64,000 bases of DNA, from positions 9,607 to 73,606 of the forward strand of contig NZ_JAUFPS010000024.1 of the NCBI RefSeq assembly GCF_030409315.1. The letters are read 5' to 3'. This stretch comes from Mucilaginibacter flavus (GTDB lineage: Bacteria; Bacteroidota; Bacteroidia; Sphingobacteriales; Sphingobacteriaceae). Below, piece by piece: positions 15,941 through 25,407 of the stretch. A model generated the notes under the pieces. That model saw nothing but the letters and a program-made list of their open reading frames with translations. It did not search any database and was not told where the DNA came from. Position 1 is the first letter of the stretch. Every line of letters begins with the position of its first letter. The position numbers and the translations under genes are program-made.

Positions 15941-18610
15941 ATGAAAAACAATTACCCGGCTGGTTTACCCATGCTGATAGTCCAATTTATGCGAATCCCG
16001 GCTGGTTTACGAACGGCGCTTTGCATTGCATTGGCGTTAAGCTTATCGGCTGGCGCTAAAGCACAATCGCTGCTTGACAAACCGGTAACCATCAGCATTA
16101 ATAACGAACCGCTTAAACAGGCCTTAGATAAGTTAACGGTTGCCAGCGGCGTAACCTTCACTTACAACGAAACCGTTGCCAAAAGCACCACGATCATCAA
16201 CATTACGGCTAACAATCAACCACTGGGCGATGTACTGAAAAAGGCATTTACCGCTTTGCCGTTCAGCTATTCGGTACTTGACCAGGATATTATGGTAAAA
16301 TACGATCCCGATAAAATAAAAAAGCCGGCAGCCGCCCAGTCAGCCGGCGGCAAATACACCATAAGCGGTACCGTTAGATCAAAGCAAACCGGTGAAACGG
16401 TAATTGGCGCAAGCATCAGGGTAACCGATGTAAACCAAGGCACATCAAGTAACGAATATGGTTTTTACTCGCTTACCTTACCCGCCGGCGATCACCAGTT
16501 AGCCATAAGCGCAGTGGGGCAAAAAAGCGTGCTGATACCCATCTCATTACAAAAAAATCAGCAGCTCGCCATCAATATGAATAATAACGAGCAATCTATA
16601 CAGGAAGTAACCATTACCGCCAAAGCACCCGGCACGCGCGATTTGAGTAACCCACAAATGGGCGTTGAGCACCTAAGCATCCAGGAAACCAAAAACATTC
16701 CGGTGTTATTGGGCGAGCGGGATATTATCAAAACCATACAACTCCTGCCGGGTATCAAATCGGCAGGTGAAGGTAGCGGTGGTTTTTATGTACGCGGCGG
16801 CGCGGCCGATCAAAACCTTATCCTGCTGGATGAAGCACCGGTTTACAATGCATCGCACATGCTGGGTTTCTTCTCCACCTTTAACTCTGATGCTATCAAA
16901 AACATCAGCATTTATAAAGGCGATATGCCGGCCCAGTATGGCGGCAGGCTATCATCTGTATTGGATGTTAAAATGAATGATGGTAATAATCAAAAATTTG
17001 GCGTAAGCGGTGGCGTTGGCTTGATAGCCGCCCGGATTAACGTAGAGGGGCCCATCCAAAAAAATAAATCATCGTTCCTGATCTCGGCAAGGCGCACTTA
17101 TGCCGATGCTTTCCTGGCGCTTTCAAAAGATACCATCGCCAAAAAGAGTAAGCTTTATTTTTATGACATAAACGCCAAAGCCAATTATATTTTAGGCGAT
17201 AAAGACCGCTTGTACATCTCGGGCTATTTTGGCAAAGATGTGTTAAAGGCATCCGATATAGCGGGCATTAACTGGGGCAACACCACCGCTACCCTACGCT
17301 GGAACCATATTTTTAACAGCCAGTTGTTCTCCAACACTTCGCTCATTTACAGCAACTATGATTATAAGATAAACATTAAGCAGGATGTAAACGAGTTTAA
17401 CATCTACTCACAAATTCGTGATCTTAACTTTAAGGAAGATTTGCAATACTACGCCGGTGATAAAAACACCATTAGCTTTGGGGTAAACGCTGTTTATCAC
17501 ACCATAAAACCCGGCGAAATTTCATCAACTGGTAACTCGGGTATTCAATCGCAAAACCTGCAAAACAGGTATGCTTTAGAAAACGCCGCCTACGCTACCA
17601 ATACCTGGAAAGCTACAGATAGGTTTAGTTTAACCTATGGCTTACGTGTATCTGCATTTACTATTCTTGGCGAGGGCGATTATTATACCCTTGATGCCGA
17701 TGGCAATATTACCGGCACACAACATTACACAGCCGGCCAGGCGGTTAAAACCTACGTTAATGCTGAGCCAAGGATCGCGGCAGCGTATTCGCTAAATGAT
17801 TTCAGCTCGCTTAAGGCATCGTACGCGCGTAATGCCCAAAACCTGCACCTGATATCAAACTCCAACTCGGGTTCGCCAACTGATAAATGGGTAGCCAGTA
17901 CCAACCTCATTAAACCCGAACTGGCCGATCAGCTTTCAGTTGGATACTACCGCGATTTGAAAGATCACCAGTATGAATTTACGATTGAAACCTATTATAA
18001 AAAGATGCAAAACCAGGTTGATTACCGCAATGGGGCCAACGTGTTTACCAATCAGCCTATAGAAACCCAACTGCTTTACGGTATCGGTCGCGCTTATGGT
18101 GCCGAGTTTCTGTTAAAGAAAAAAACCGGTCGGCTTACCGGCTGGATAAGTTATACGCTTTCAAAAACCGAACGTAAAATAGACGGGATTAACAATGACC
18201 AATGGTACAACGCCCGGCAGGACCGCACACATGATATAGCCGTTGTGGCCATGTATAAGGCTTCAGAAAAATGGACATTTTCTGCCAATTTTGTTTACTA
18301 CACCGGCGATGCTGTAACTTATCCAAGCGGTAAATACCAGGTTGATGGCAGTACCTATTACTACTATACCAGCCGCAATGCCGATAGGATACCCGCTTAT
18401 AACAGGCTTGATTTGGGTGCCACCCACCAGCTGAAAAAGAGCGCGAAGTTTGAATCGGACCTTACTTTTAGTTTGTACAACGCTTATGGCAGCCACAATG
18501 CTTATCGCATCTATTTCAGGGATAATAAGAATGATCCAAGCAGAACCGAGGCGGTGCGTACTACGCTGTTCACCTTTGTACCATCTATAAGCTACAACTT
18601 TAAATTTTAA
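15941..18610 (+). CDS. TonB-dependent receptor with STN signalling domain (FecA-like)
   Basis: An 889-residue outer-membrane receptor: signal peptide (core about residues 17-40, ending AKAQ), an STN/secretin N-terminal domain (about 42-125), a CarboxypepD_reg-like beta-sandwich (ISGTVRSKQTGETVIGASI), plug domain (about 225-340; DIIKTIQLLPGIKSAGEG, FYVRGGAADQNLILLDEAPV, PAQYGGRLSSVLDVKM) and a 22-strand barrel ending SYNFKF. The STN domain explains the adjacent FecR. The partner is the DUF4249 lipoprotein three bases downstream; TonB receptor plus DUF4249 is a recurrent pairing distinct from SusC/SusD. The imported substrate is unknown. Confidence 0.88.
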   Translation: MKNNYPAGLPMLIVQFMRIPAGLRTALCIALALSLSAGAKAQSLLDKPVTISINNEPLKQALDKLTVASGVTFTYNETVAKSTTIINITANNQPLGDVLKKAFTALPFSYSVLDQDIMVKYDPDKIKKPAAAQSAGGKYTISGTVRSKQTGETVIGASIRVTDVNQGTSSNEYGFYSLTLPAGDHQLAISAVGQKSVLIPISLQKNQQLAINMNNNEQSIQEVTITAKAPGTRDLSNPQMGVEHLSIQETKNIPVLLGERDIIKTIQLLPGIKSAGEGSGGFYVRGGAADQNLILLDEAPVYNASHMLGFFSTFNSDAIKNISIYKGDMPAQYGGRLSSVLDVKMNDGNNQKFGVSGGVGLIAARINVEGPIQKNKSSFLISARRTYADAFLALSKDTIAKKSKLYFYDINAKANYILGDKDRLYISGYFGKDVLKASDIAGINWGNTTATLRWNHIFNSQLFSNTSLIYSNYDYKINIKQDVNEFNIYSQIRDLNFKEDLQYYAGDKNTISFGVNAVYHTIKPGEISSTGNSGIQSQNLQNRYALENAAYATNTWKATDRFSLTYGLRVSAFTILGEGDYYTLDADGNITGTQHYTAGQAVKTYVNAEPRIAAAYSLNDFSSLKASYARNAQNLHLISNSNSGSPTDKWVASTNLIKPELADQLSVGYYRDLKDHQYEFTIETYYKKMQNQVDYRNGANVFTNQPIETQLLYGIGRAYGAEFLLKKKTGRLTGWISYTLSKTERKIDGINNDQWYNARQDRTHDIAVVAMYKASEKWTFSANFVYYTGDAVTYPSGKYQVDGSTYYYYTSRNADRIPAYNRLDLGATHQLKKSAKFESDLTFSLYNAYGSHNAYRIYFRDNKNDPSRTEAVRTTLFTFVPSISYNFKF

Positions 18611-18613
18611 CCT

Positions 18614-19432
18614 ATGCGCAGCACTATAAAATACCTTACTATAGCTTTAATGGCCACAACGTTATGTTCATGCGAGAAAGCCATCAATTTAAAACTAAGT
18701 GATACCACTCCTCAATATGTAATTGAAGGTGTATTAACTAACCAGGCAGGCGGCTGTAAAGTAACCTTAAGCCAAACCAAAAACTTTACCGATAATAATG
18801 ATGTTATTGGGATTGATGGCGCGCAGATAAGCATCAGCGACGATAACAACACCTACCAGCTAACCGCGGCTGGAAACGGCATTTATCAAAACGCTACATT
18901 AACAGGCGCGTACGCCCATATTTACAAACTGAATGTTACCGTAGCCGGTAAAACATTTACATCAACCTGCGCCATGCAGGCACAGGTAGCGCTTGATAGC
19001 ATTTACCTGGTAAAAAGCACGTTTGGCAATAATGCCGATGGTACGGTACGCAAGTATGTAACCGTTAAATACCATGATCCTGCCGCCGTCAAAAATTACT
19101 ACCGCTTTGTGCAATATGTGAATGATCGTAAGGAGGAATCGATATTGTTATCCGATGATGAATTTACCAACGGGCAGGAAGTGAACGATCAGTTAAACTT
19201 TACCAATAGTAACGACAACCCAGCGAGGGATATACGCCCGGGTAATAAAGTAACCATCGAGATGCAGTGTATTGATCCGGCTGTTTACAAGTACTTTTTT
19301 AGTCTTAATTCTTCTGCCAATGGCGATGGCAATAACGCCGCCCCATCAAACCCGGTAAGCAATATACAAGGCGGGGCGCTGGGGTACTTTAGCGTGCATA
19401 CGGTGCAACAGAAAACGTTGACGGCACCGTAA
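18614..19432 (+). CDS. DUF4249 family lipoprotein
   Basis: A 272-residue lipoprotein, lipobox LCSC (Cys20), with the DUF4249 beginning (EKAINLKLSDTTPQYVIEGVLTNQAG) and beta-rich repeats (GIDGAQISISDDNNTYQL, AGKTFTSTCAMQAQV). Family members occur directly after TonB receptors such as the one ending four bases upstream and are likely surface lipoproteins contributing to ligand capture. The C-terminus (GGALGYFSVHTVQQKTL) is the usual family end. Last gene of the FecR-receptor operon; the terminator is at 19455. Confidence 0.85.
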   Translation: MRSTIKYLTIALMATTLCSCEKAINLKLSDTTPQYVIEGVLTNQAGGCKVTLSQTKNFTDNNDVIGIDGAQISISDDNNTYQLTAAGNGIYQNATLTGAYAHIYKLNVTVAGKTFTSTCAMQAQVALDSIYLVKSTFGNNADGTVRKYVTVKYHDPAAVKNYYRFVQYVNDRKEESILLSDDEFTNGQEVNDQLNFTNSNDNPARDIRPGNKVTIEMQCIDPAVYKYFFSLNSSANGDGNNAAPSNPVSNIQGGALGYFSVHTVQQKTLTAP

Positions 19433-19454
19433 TAGCCGCGTATTCGTTTTAAAT

Positions 19455-19492
19455 AAAAAGGCGATGAGTTTAATAAACCATCGCCTTTTTTA
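19455..19492. terminator. Bidirectional hairpin terminator
   Basis: AAAAAGGCGATG, a short loop and CATCGCCTTTTTT lie between convergent genes (DUF4249 on +, DoxX on -). A/T tracts on both sides allow termination in either direction. Confidence 0.8.
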
Positions 19493-19506
19493 TTGTCGGA
19501 TTTTAC

Positions 19507-19896
19507 TTACGCTACAGCCTTGGCAACAAACATAGGGCTATAATATTTCCAATACCCCACACCCAAAAGCAGGTTTGGCAAAACCAGGAAAACGCCCATT
19601 AACCAGCCCGATGGCACCAAGAATGTATGGAACAACAACACATTTAAGCTGATGGGAAAAAGTACAACCGCCGAAAACGGCGCATACCTATTGGTTAATA
19701 AAGATAACCCACCTGTAATTTGAATTACCTTTTGAATAGGATAAAAGTACCCCGTGCCCTTCAAACCCGCTATAAAAGCCCCGGCCGCACCGGTATGCAA
19801 AGGCTGATAAGGAATAAAATGCAAAAAATAATCGAGGCCAAATGTTAGGTATAAAAAACCAAGCAATAGCCGGGATACAAGGACAGTAGTTTTCAT
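19507..19896 (-). CDS. DoxX family membrane protein
   Basis: A 129-residue protein with four predicted transmembrane helices (VLVSRLLLGFLYLTFGLDYF, IQKVIQITGGLSLL, AVVLFPISLNVLLFHTF, LMGVFLVLPNLLLG), typical of the DoxX/SURF4-like family. The molecular function of most members is unknown; some take part in quinone-linked or redox chemistry. The ATG at 19896 (MKTTVLVSR) fits the first helix; a longer frame from 20076 runs through non-coding sequence. A possible -7 (TAAGTTTG on minus, 19911-19918) lies just upstream, without an obvious -33. Confidence 0.75.
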   Translation of the reverse strand: MKTTVLVSRLLLGFLYLTFGLDYFLHFIPYQPLHTGAAGAFIAGLKGTGYFYPIQKVIQITGGLSLLTNRYAPFSAVVLFPISLNVLLFHTFLVPSGWLMGVFLVLPNLLLGVGYWKYYSPMFVAKAVA

Positions 19897-20050
19897 GAAA
19901 ATGTTTTTATCAAACTTAATTAAAACGCTGCATAATGACTGTCGAAAACTGCGCGTTTCGCCAATTAAAAAATAAAAAAATAATCGGATTCGCTCCTGAC
20001 ATAGGGCTGTCATCAGCCACTGGTAGTTTCGTGTATTCAAAAAAGAGATC

Positions 20051-20599
20051 ATGAAAAACGAAGCGAAAACAATCAAAACCGTACCAGAAAATTATACATC
20101 CGTAACGCCATGGATCATATCGCCTTCCTCGGCAAAGCTTATTGAGTTTTTAAAGGCCGCTTTTAATGCCGAAGAAATTGCCAATAGCAGGATAACCAAC
20201 CGGGATGGCATCATCATCCACGTAGTGGTAAAAATAGGCGACGCGATGGTGATGCTTTTTGATTCCAGAACGGGCTGGGCATCTACCCCGGCTTTTTTGA
20301 ATTTATATGTAGCCGATGTTGAAAGCGTTTACCAAAAGGCGATAAAGCTTGGCGCTACCCCGGTAACCAATATTACCAGGCTTTATTTTGGCGAAAAAGT
20401 TGGCCGGGTTTTAGATCCCTTTGGCAATTTGTGGTGGATAAACGAACGCGTTGAAGATATTGATTTTACCCAACCCGGAGAATTTGAAAAAAGAGCCACT
20501 ACCCCTGAAGCGATAGAAGGCATAGCCTATATCCAACAGTCATTAGATGAGGCCTTGAAAGCGCAGAAAAGGTTTTTTGAGGACAAGAAGGCAAACTAA
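20051..20599 (+). CDS. VOC (glyoxalase/bleomycin-resistance-like) family protein, PhnB-type
   Basis: A 182-residue protein with the paired beta-alpha-beta3 VOC fold: SVTPWIISPSSAKLIEFLKAAFNAEE, GIIIHVVVKIGDAMVMLFD, VYQKAIKLGATPVTN, GRVLDPFGNLWWINE. The final DPFGNLW motif is characteristic of the YdfO/PhnB-like subgroup that resembles metal-binding dioxygenase folds. The His/Glu metal set is only partly clear, so catalytic activity is uncertain. Divergent from DoxX; followed by the hairpin at 20650. Confidence 0.78.
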   Translation: MKNEAKTIKTVPENYTSVTPWIISPSSAKLIEFLKAAFNAEEIANSRITNRDGIIIHVVVKIGDAMVMLFDSRTGWASTPAFLNLYVADVESVYQKAIKLGATPVTNITRLYFGEKVGRVLDPFGNLWWINERVEDIDFTQPGEFEKRATTPEAIEGIAYIQQSLDEALKAQKRFFEDKKAN

Positions 20600-20649
20600 T
20601 ATTCCACAATTTTGCATTCCTGAAATTAGTAATACGAATTGCCGAACCC

Positions 20650-20686
20650 AGACTTACGAAGTTTTAAAAACTTCGTAAGTCTTTCC
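20650..20686. terminator. Perfect hairpin terminator between convergent genes
   Basis: A 16-bp arm (AGACTTACGAAGTTTT), a single A, and its exact complement (AAAACTTCGTAAGTCT) at 20650-20682, then TTTCC. It lies between the stop at 20599 (+) and the stop at 20726 (-). The perfect arms suggest it is also a member of a repeat family. Confidence 0.7.
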
Positions 20687-20725
20687 TTTCTTTGTCATTT
20701 ACTGGCATTTGGGATAAAAATAAAT

Positions 20726-23700
20726 TTAATACTGCACAGCCGTAACAGTAACCGGCCCCATTAGGCCCGATGATTGCAATTTAGTATCGGGACCGTAAAT
20801 CGGGTAACTGGTCCAGGTTTTGCGTTGCTCTGCCGGGAGTTTGCTATCCCCTATTAAACGGTTCACCCAGTTATTTACTACCGATACCTCTACGGTATTA
20901 TCTCCTTTTTTTGCAGCCTTGGTAATATCTACTCTGTATGGATACGTCCAAACACCGCCAACGTCCACGCCGTTTACTTTTACCTTAGCCATCATTTTAA
21001 CATCGCCAAGGTTAAGGTACAGGTGCTGCCCTTTAACAGGTTGGGGTAGTTTAATAGTATTTTTATAAATCGCTGTGCCGGCGTAATATTTAATACTATC
21101 GTTTGTTGATATCGTCCAATCTGTCAGTTCATTAAAAACTACCGGCTGTTTGGGGCCGCGCATTTTGGCATCAAATGTTACCTGCCACGGGCCTTTAACT
21201 TCGGTTACAGGAAGTTCTTTAGGGAAGTTTATAGCGTTGGCAACCATATCACCCACAGGCTTCCTGAATACGATAAACAAGCTTTGTAAGGGTTGCAACG
21301 TTAACGGTACTGTTGTGGTTTTACCTGTTGATGAAAATTCCGGCAAGACCCTGGTATCACCTGTTACAGCATCCCAAAGTTCGGGCTGCCTACCTGTAGT
21401 TTTAAAACCTGGCGAAATATTGATCGTCTCCTCGCTTTGGTTACTCACATAGTAGATCTCCATATCCGGCAATGTACGGTGAATGTACAACACCGGCTTA
21501 TCTGTTTTCAGTTCAAAATCCGGCGCTACATTCAGGGCATTCAGCGCGGCTTGCAAGTCCATACCCGCCATTACAGTCCCTTTGCCAAATGTGGCCTGTT
21601 GCGTGGTAGTGCCGTCAACTTTGCCCCAAAGCTGGGCTGCCAGTTTTTTTACTTCAGCATCTGCAGCCGGGTATCCTTGTAAACTTGGCGAACGTTCTGG
21701 CGCGGGGCCATAAATGTTCGCTCCTTCTTCAACCAGTTCTTTAATCTTTTGCAATAATTCCGGCCTCATGGTTTCCAGTTTAGGGAGTACCAGCAGGTTG
21801 TAACTCATGCCATCGGGCAACACTATTTTGCCATTAATCACTTTCACCCTATTCCTGATCACTTCTGCATTGATATAATCGTATGAATAGCTGTAAGGCA
21901 GTTTAGGATCGGTTATACCGGTCATTTTTGGCGCGTCCTCGCCAATAAAGTAGGCTACATCGGCAACGTATTTGCCTTGCTGCAGCATCAGGTTGGTACG
22001 TTTCAAATAAGCGGTAAACAAATCCATATAGTTAAACCAGGTATTGTGCCTGTTAAACTCGGTGCCAAAATTGGCGTTGATGCCGGGCATTTTATCATCA
22101 GATGGCTGCGAGATAAAAACATGCAACAAGGTATTGTTGATCCCTTCGGTAAAGAACCGGTCGCCACGTTTTTTAAGCTGGTACGGATAGCGCAGGTAAA
22201 GGCCCCCGCCGGCAGTAAACGATTCTGCCGATACCTTGGTTTTACCATAAATATGCGCCGATGATGAAGCCGCCCTATTCTCAATATTTCCTAAATCACC
22301 CTCACTCCAAAACTCGCCGCCAACTTCGTCGCTTTGGCCGCCATACTGCAAAAACTCGCCCGGGAAACCCCAATGCCCATAGTTTTCCAACCAGGTGGTA
22401 AGCCCATGTTGATGGCTTACATCGCGCAGACCGCCCACGTAATCATAGGCTACCCTATCGGCAATAAAGCGTCGTAAATCCCATAAAAACCGATCACTTT
22501 GATCCTGACTGCCGACTACGTAGCCTTTCAAAGCAGGCAGGTAAGGTAACGGATCATAACCATAAACGGCTTTAAATTTAGCAGCAAGGTTATCCGTCCA
22601 GTTTTGGCCGCCGGTTTCGTAGCTGTCTTCAACGGCCACCTTCCAGGTTTTCCTATCTTCGGCCGGTACGCGTTTCATGATTTCGCCCAGGAAAGCGTTG
22701 AAATGCCCTTCAATATGATCCTTGTTCATCTTATCAACTTCAAAGCCGGTACCCTCGGGGGCTGCCGGGCCATTTTTTACGCCTGTAGGTAACATGCCGG
22801 TGCGCATAATTACCCAATCGCCTGCGGGTGCTTTCCAGGTTAAAGTACCATCGGCGGTCATTGAGGTACTGATATCAATGATACTGTTAGGATCAATTAC
22901 TGTTTGCTGATCGTTGATAACAGGCTCAGGTTTCCATTGATATTCGTTCCAGTACGGCAGCGGTGTTTGGAACATTTTGGCTAATGTTTTTTCAATATAA
23001 CGCTCTACAACCGGGGCGGTAGAGATATTTAACTCGGCAACGCCAAAATCAGATGAGGCATCGCTAAAAATAACTTTAAACCTTTTGGCGGTGGTGGCAG
23101 GTAAAGCCACAGCAATTGGTCCGTACGGATCAAAGCCTACGTTAAGGGCGTCGTTATCGCGGTCGATAACAAAGTTTTTGATGCTTTTATAGGTACCATT
23201 TTCTTCTGCAAGTATCTCGGCCTTTGCATTTAACCTGTTATGAGCGGGGTATATGGTGATACTCCTTGCGGTAAAATCCCGGACGGTTTCCAGCTCTACG
23301 GAAAATGACTTTTGGGCAGGTATTTTTATTTCTGTTGATAGGTTTCCATCGGTAATATTGCCAATATTTTCAACAGTAGCCGAAGTGCTGATCTTCGGTT
23401 TCTGATCGGTAATAGAAGTTCCAAAGCTCTTAGGCGCTTTAAACGCTATGACCCTAACATCCTGAAAATCGGAACCGGGCTTTTTGAGTTGCAGGCTTAC
23501 AGTTTTGCCACCCTTTACCCTAACCTCTGATGAGGCCAGGTAACGCATGGATTGCTCCGGCTTTATCCAGGGGCCACCACTTTGGCTCCATCCCGGTCCG
23601 TTAAAAATCCCTATCTGAATATTAAGTTCGGTAGCGGTTTTAAGCGCGGCGTGCATAATATCCCACCATTCATCGCTAAACAGCTTTACGTTTCCGTAGG

Positions 23701-23938
23701 GCGTACTATCGTAACCTATATTGCCAATAAATGCCCGGTTAATCCCCACGCGTTTCATGGCCTGCAAATCTTTAATCACCCCTTCCTTTGAAATATTGCC
23801 CGACATCCAATACCAGTAAACACTGGTTTGCAGGGTATCGGCAGGGTGAATAAACCTATCCTGCAAAGATGCCTGTTGAGCGTTAACCCTTATAAACGCG
23901 AAGAAAATGGCAGTAAGGAGGATAATCTTTTTTATCAT
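20726..23938 (-). CDS. Glycoside hydrolase family 106-type (alpha-L-rhamnosidase)
   Basis: 1,070 residues with a signal peptide (MIKKIILLTAIFFAFIRVNAQ). The family opening VYWYWMSGNISKEGVIKDLQAMKRVGI is followed by IGIFNGPGWSQSGGPWI, a central TIM barrel with VEDSYETGGQNWTDN and KTKVSAESFTAGGG (conserved acidic residues of the active-site region), and C-terminal beta-sandwich domains ending in a galactose-binding-like fold (VNGVDVGGVWTYPYRVDI). GH106 enzymes release L-rhamnose from pectin-type (RG-I/RG-II) or other rhamnosides in the periplasm. Start 23938 gives a clean signal peptide; 17 extra upstream codons are unlikely. A terminator at 24104 separates it from the SusCD operon. Confidence 0.85.
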   Translation of the reverse strand: MIKKIILLTAIFFAFIRVNAQQASLQDRFIHPADTLQTSVYWYWMSGNISKEGVIKDLQAMKRVGINRAFIGNIGYDSTPYGNVKLFSDEWWDIMHAALKTATELNIQIGIFNGPGWSQSGGPWIKPEQSMRYLASSEVRVKGGKTVSLQLKKPGSDFQDVRVIAFKAPKSFGTSITDQKPKISTSATVENIGNITDGNLSTEIKIPAQKSFSVELETVRDFTARSITIYPAHNRLNAKAEILAEENGTYKSIKNFVIDRDNDALNVGFDPYGPIAVALPATTAKRFKVIFSDASSDFGVAELNISTAPVVERYIEKTLAKMFQTPLPYWNEYQWKPEPVINDQQTVIDPNSIIDISTSMTADGTLTWKAPAGDWVIMRTGMLPTGVKNGPAAPEGTGFEVDKMNKDHIEGHFNAFLGEIMKRVPAEDRKTWKVAVEDSYETGGQNWTDNLAAKFKAVYGYDPLPYLPALKGYVVGSQDQSDRFLWDLRRFIADRVAYDYVGGLRDVSHQHGLTTWLENYGHWGFPGEFLQYGGQSDEVGGEFWSEGDLGNIENRAASSSAHIYGKTKVSAESFTAGGGLYLRYPYQLKKRGDRFFTEGINNTLLHVFISQPSDDKMPGINANFGTEFNRHNTWFNYMDLFTAYLKRTNLMLQQGKYVADVAYFIGEDAPKMTGITDPKLPYSYSYDYINAEVIRNRVKVINGKIVLPDGMSYNLLVLPKLETMRPELLQKIKELVEEGANIYGPAPERSPSLQGYPAADAEVKKLAAQLWGKVDGTTTQQATFGKGTVMAGMDLQAALNALNVAPDFELKTDKPVLYIHRTLPDMEIYYVSNQSEETINISPGFKTTGRQPELWDAVTGDTRVLPEFSSTGKTTTVPLTLQPLQSLFIVFRKPVGDMVANAINFPKELPVTEVKGPWQVTFDAKMRGPKQPVVFNELTDWTISTNDSIKYYAGTAIYKNTIKLPQPVKGQHLYLNLGDVKMMAKVKVNGVDVGGVWTYPYRVDITKAAKKGDNTVEVSVVNNWVNRLIGDSKLPAEQRKTWTSYPIYGPDTKLQSSGLMGPVTVTAVQY

Positions 23939-24037
23939 AGATACAAGCTTTACAGGCATCATACGGCCGGGACGATTAATCGCCCACACATAACGGCTTA
24001 TGAAATTTTGTTTATTGGTTTATGTAAGGCTAAACTA

Positions 24038-24064
24038 CATGACAGGGCTGCTTTAACTGTCATG
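24038..24064. promoter_or_regulatory. Inverted repeat upstream of GH106 gene
   Basis: CATGACAG (24038-24045) and CTGTCATG (24057-24064) are perfect complements around an 11-bp spacer, 100 bp upstream of the GH106 start. The two half-sites are 19 bp apart. It is a candidate operator, since the gene appears to be transcribed separately from the upstream operon. Confidence 0.4.
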
Positions 24065-24097
24065 AACAGTCTTAGCTCCGGCTTGCCTTCTCCAAAC

Positions 24098-24130
24098 AAA
24101 AAAAGCCGGCAACCATTGCGGTCACCGGCT
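24098..24130 (-). terminator. Terminator of the SusCD operon 1
   Basis: On the minus strand, AGCCGGTGACC, a 5-nt loop and GGTTGCCGGCT are followed by seven T. The hairpin begins 26 bp after the stop of the last lipoprotein gene (24156). Confidence 0.8.
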
Positions 24131-24155
24131 ATACTTAACCAATTTATAAACTTAT

Positions 24156-25382
24156 TTAATTACCGTTATCTACTTTATACATGCTGATTTCCATCATATG
24201 CCAATAGTTACTTTCGCCCCATGTTTCCAACATGCTGATCCTGATGTAACGGTATTGCTGTAAACCGGCAGGGAATGTGAATGATTCGCCGGCAGCGGCA
24301 AAATCTTTATCGGCCTGGCTGTTTTGCCCCCTTGGTAAACCCGATGGTTTAACCGAGTTAAAGGTTGACAATTTTACCCAGGTACTAAAGTCGCCATTGG
24401 CGCTTGGGTTATTGCTACCCCAAATTTCAAACCGTTTTGGATTACCCTGGTCATAAAGCCCCGAAGTTCGTTGCCATATTTTCATACTGTATAACGATGC
24501 CTGCTGCCCCATATCAATAGTAACCCAGGTAGGGAAGTCGTGATAGTTTGCATAGAAACCCGGCCCTTGCGATTCGTCTGTTTTGCCATCCCACATGTAT
24601 GGCAAATACCAGCCATAGGCCGATTCAATATCTGTTGGCAGCCTGTATTCTTTAAATAACGATTTATCGCACAAAACAACATGAATAATTTTGGCAAAAT
24701 TATCATCCGTGCCAGTACTAAACAGATCTACAGAACCTTTCTCAGGAATGTAATATGATTGATATTTAACATCGGTGCCTAACTTATAATCAGTTAACGT
24801 TACCGAGCTGCTTTTAGCAGCCAGTTGTGCCGTGGCACTTGCACCCAGTTTATTGGTATACTTAATAGTTGTGGAAACATTGCCCGTATCGGCTGGCGCG
24901 AAGTTTAACGTTAAAGATCCATCGGCGTTGAACTGGTAGGGATTGGCTTGATTGTATGCCCGATTTGCAAGCCCGCTAATGTAAGTCGCGCCATAAACGC
25001 GTACATTGTTTAAATCCTGCCCCACCGATTTATTGCCATCGCCATCATGCGCTACAATGGTAAAAGAGTAAACATACTCTTTAAGATTTGGGATAGATAC
25101 GGTAATAGAATCGGCCGGACTATGGCTGGTTGCCGCAACTACCACCGAATCGCTGCCGTTATTCCAGGTAACTACATAGCTTTTTATACTTGGATCTGGA
25201 CTGGGGTGCCAAACCAGTACTGCCCGTAAATTGCCGGCATGGTAGGTAACGCCGGTTGCCAGGCCCGGATAAGTTACCTCGTGATTAGCTAAATAAGATT
25301 TATAATCTGTGTCGTACTTTTTGCAGCCAGATAAAGCCAGTCCTATCAAAAAGCAAACAGCAATGTTAAAAGTGATTTTCAT
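24156..25382 (-). CDS. Surface lipoprotein: DUF4998 plus F5/8 type C (discoidin-like) domain
   Basis: 408 residues, lipobox LSGC (Cys20). After the lipid anchor comes a DUF4998-type/fibronectin-like region (PGLATGVTYHAGNLRAVLVWHPSPDPSIKSYVVTW), a second beta domain, and a C-terminal discoidin-like domain (WVTIDMGQQASLYSMKIWQR, KRFEIWGSNN, QQYRYIRISMLETWG). Such proteins take the SusE/SusF-like position in SusCD systems and probably bind glycan at the cell surface. It is the last gene of the SusC-SusD-lipoprotein operon, 25 bp after its neighbour. A paralogous lipoprotein with another C-terminal domain is at 54681. Confidence 0.8.
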   Translation of the reverse strand: MKITFNIAVCFLIGLALSGCKKYDTDYKSYLANHEVTYPGLATGVTYHAGNLRAVLVWHPSPDPSIKSYVVTWNNGSDSVVVAATSHSPADSITVSIPNLKEYVYSFTIVAHDGDGNKSVGQDLNNVRVYGATYISGLANRAYNQANPYQFNADGSLTLNFAPADTGNVSTTIKYTNKLGASATAQLAAKSSSVTLTDYKLGTDVKYQSYYIPEKGSVDLFSTGTDDNFAKIIHVVLCDKSLFKEYRLPTDIESAYGWYLPYMWDGKTDESQGPGFYANYHDFPTWVTIDMGQQASLYSMKIWQRTSGLYDQGNPKRFEIWGSNNPSANGDFSTWVKLSTFNSVKPSGLPRGQNSQADKDFAAAGESFTFPAGLQQYRYIRISMLETWGESNYWHMMEISMYKVDNGN

Positions 25383-25407
25383 TTTGTTGATTTTTTAATT
25401 AAACTGT

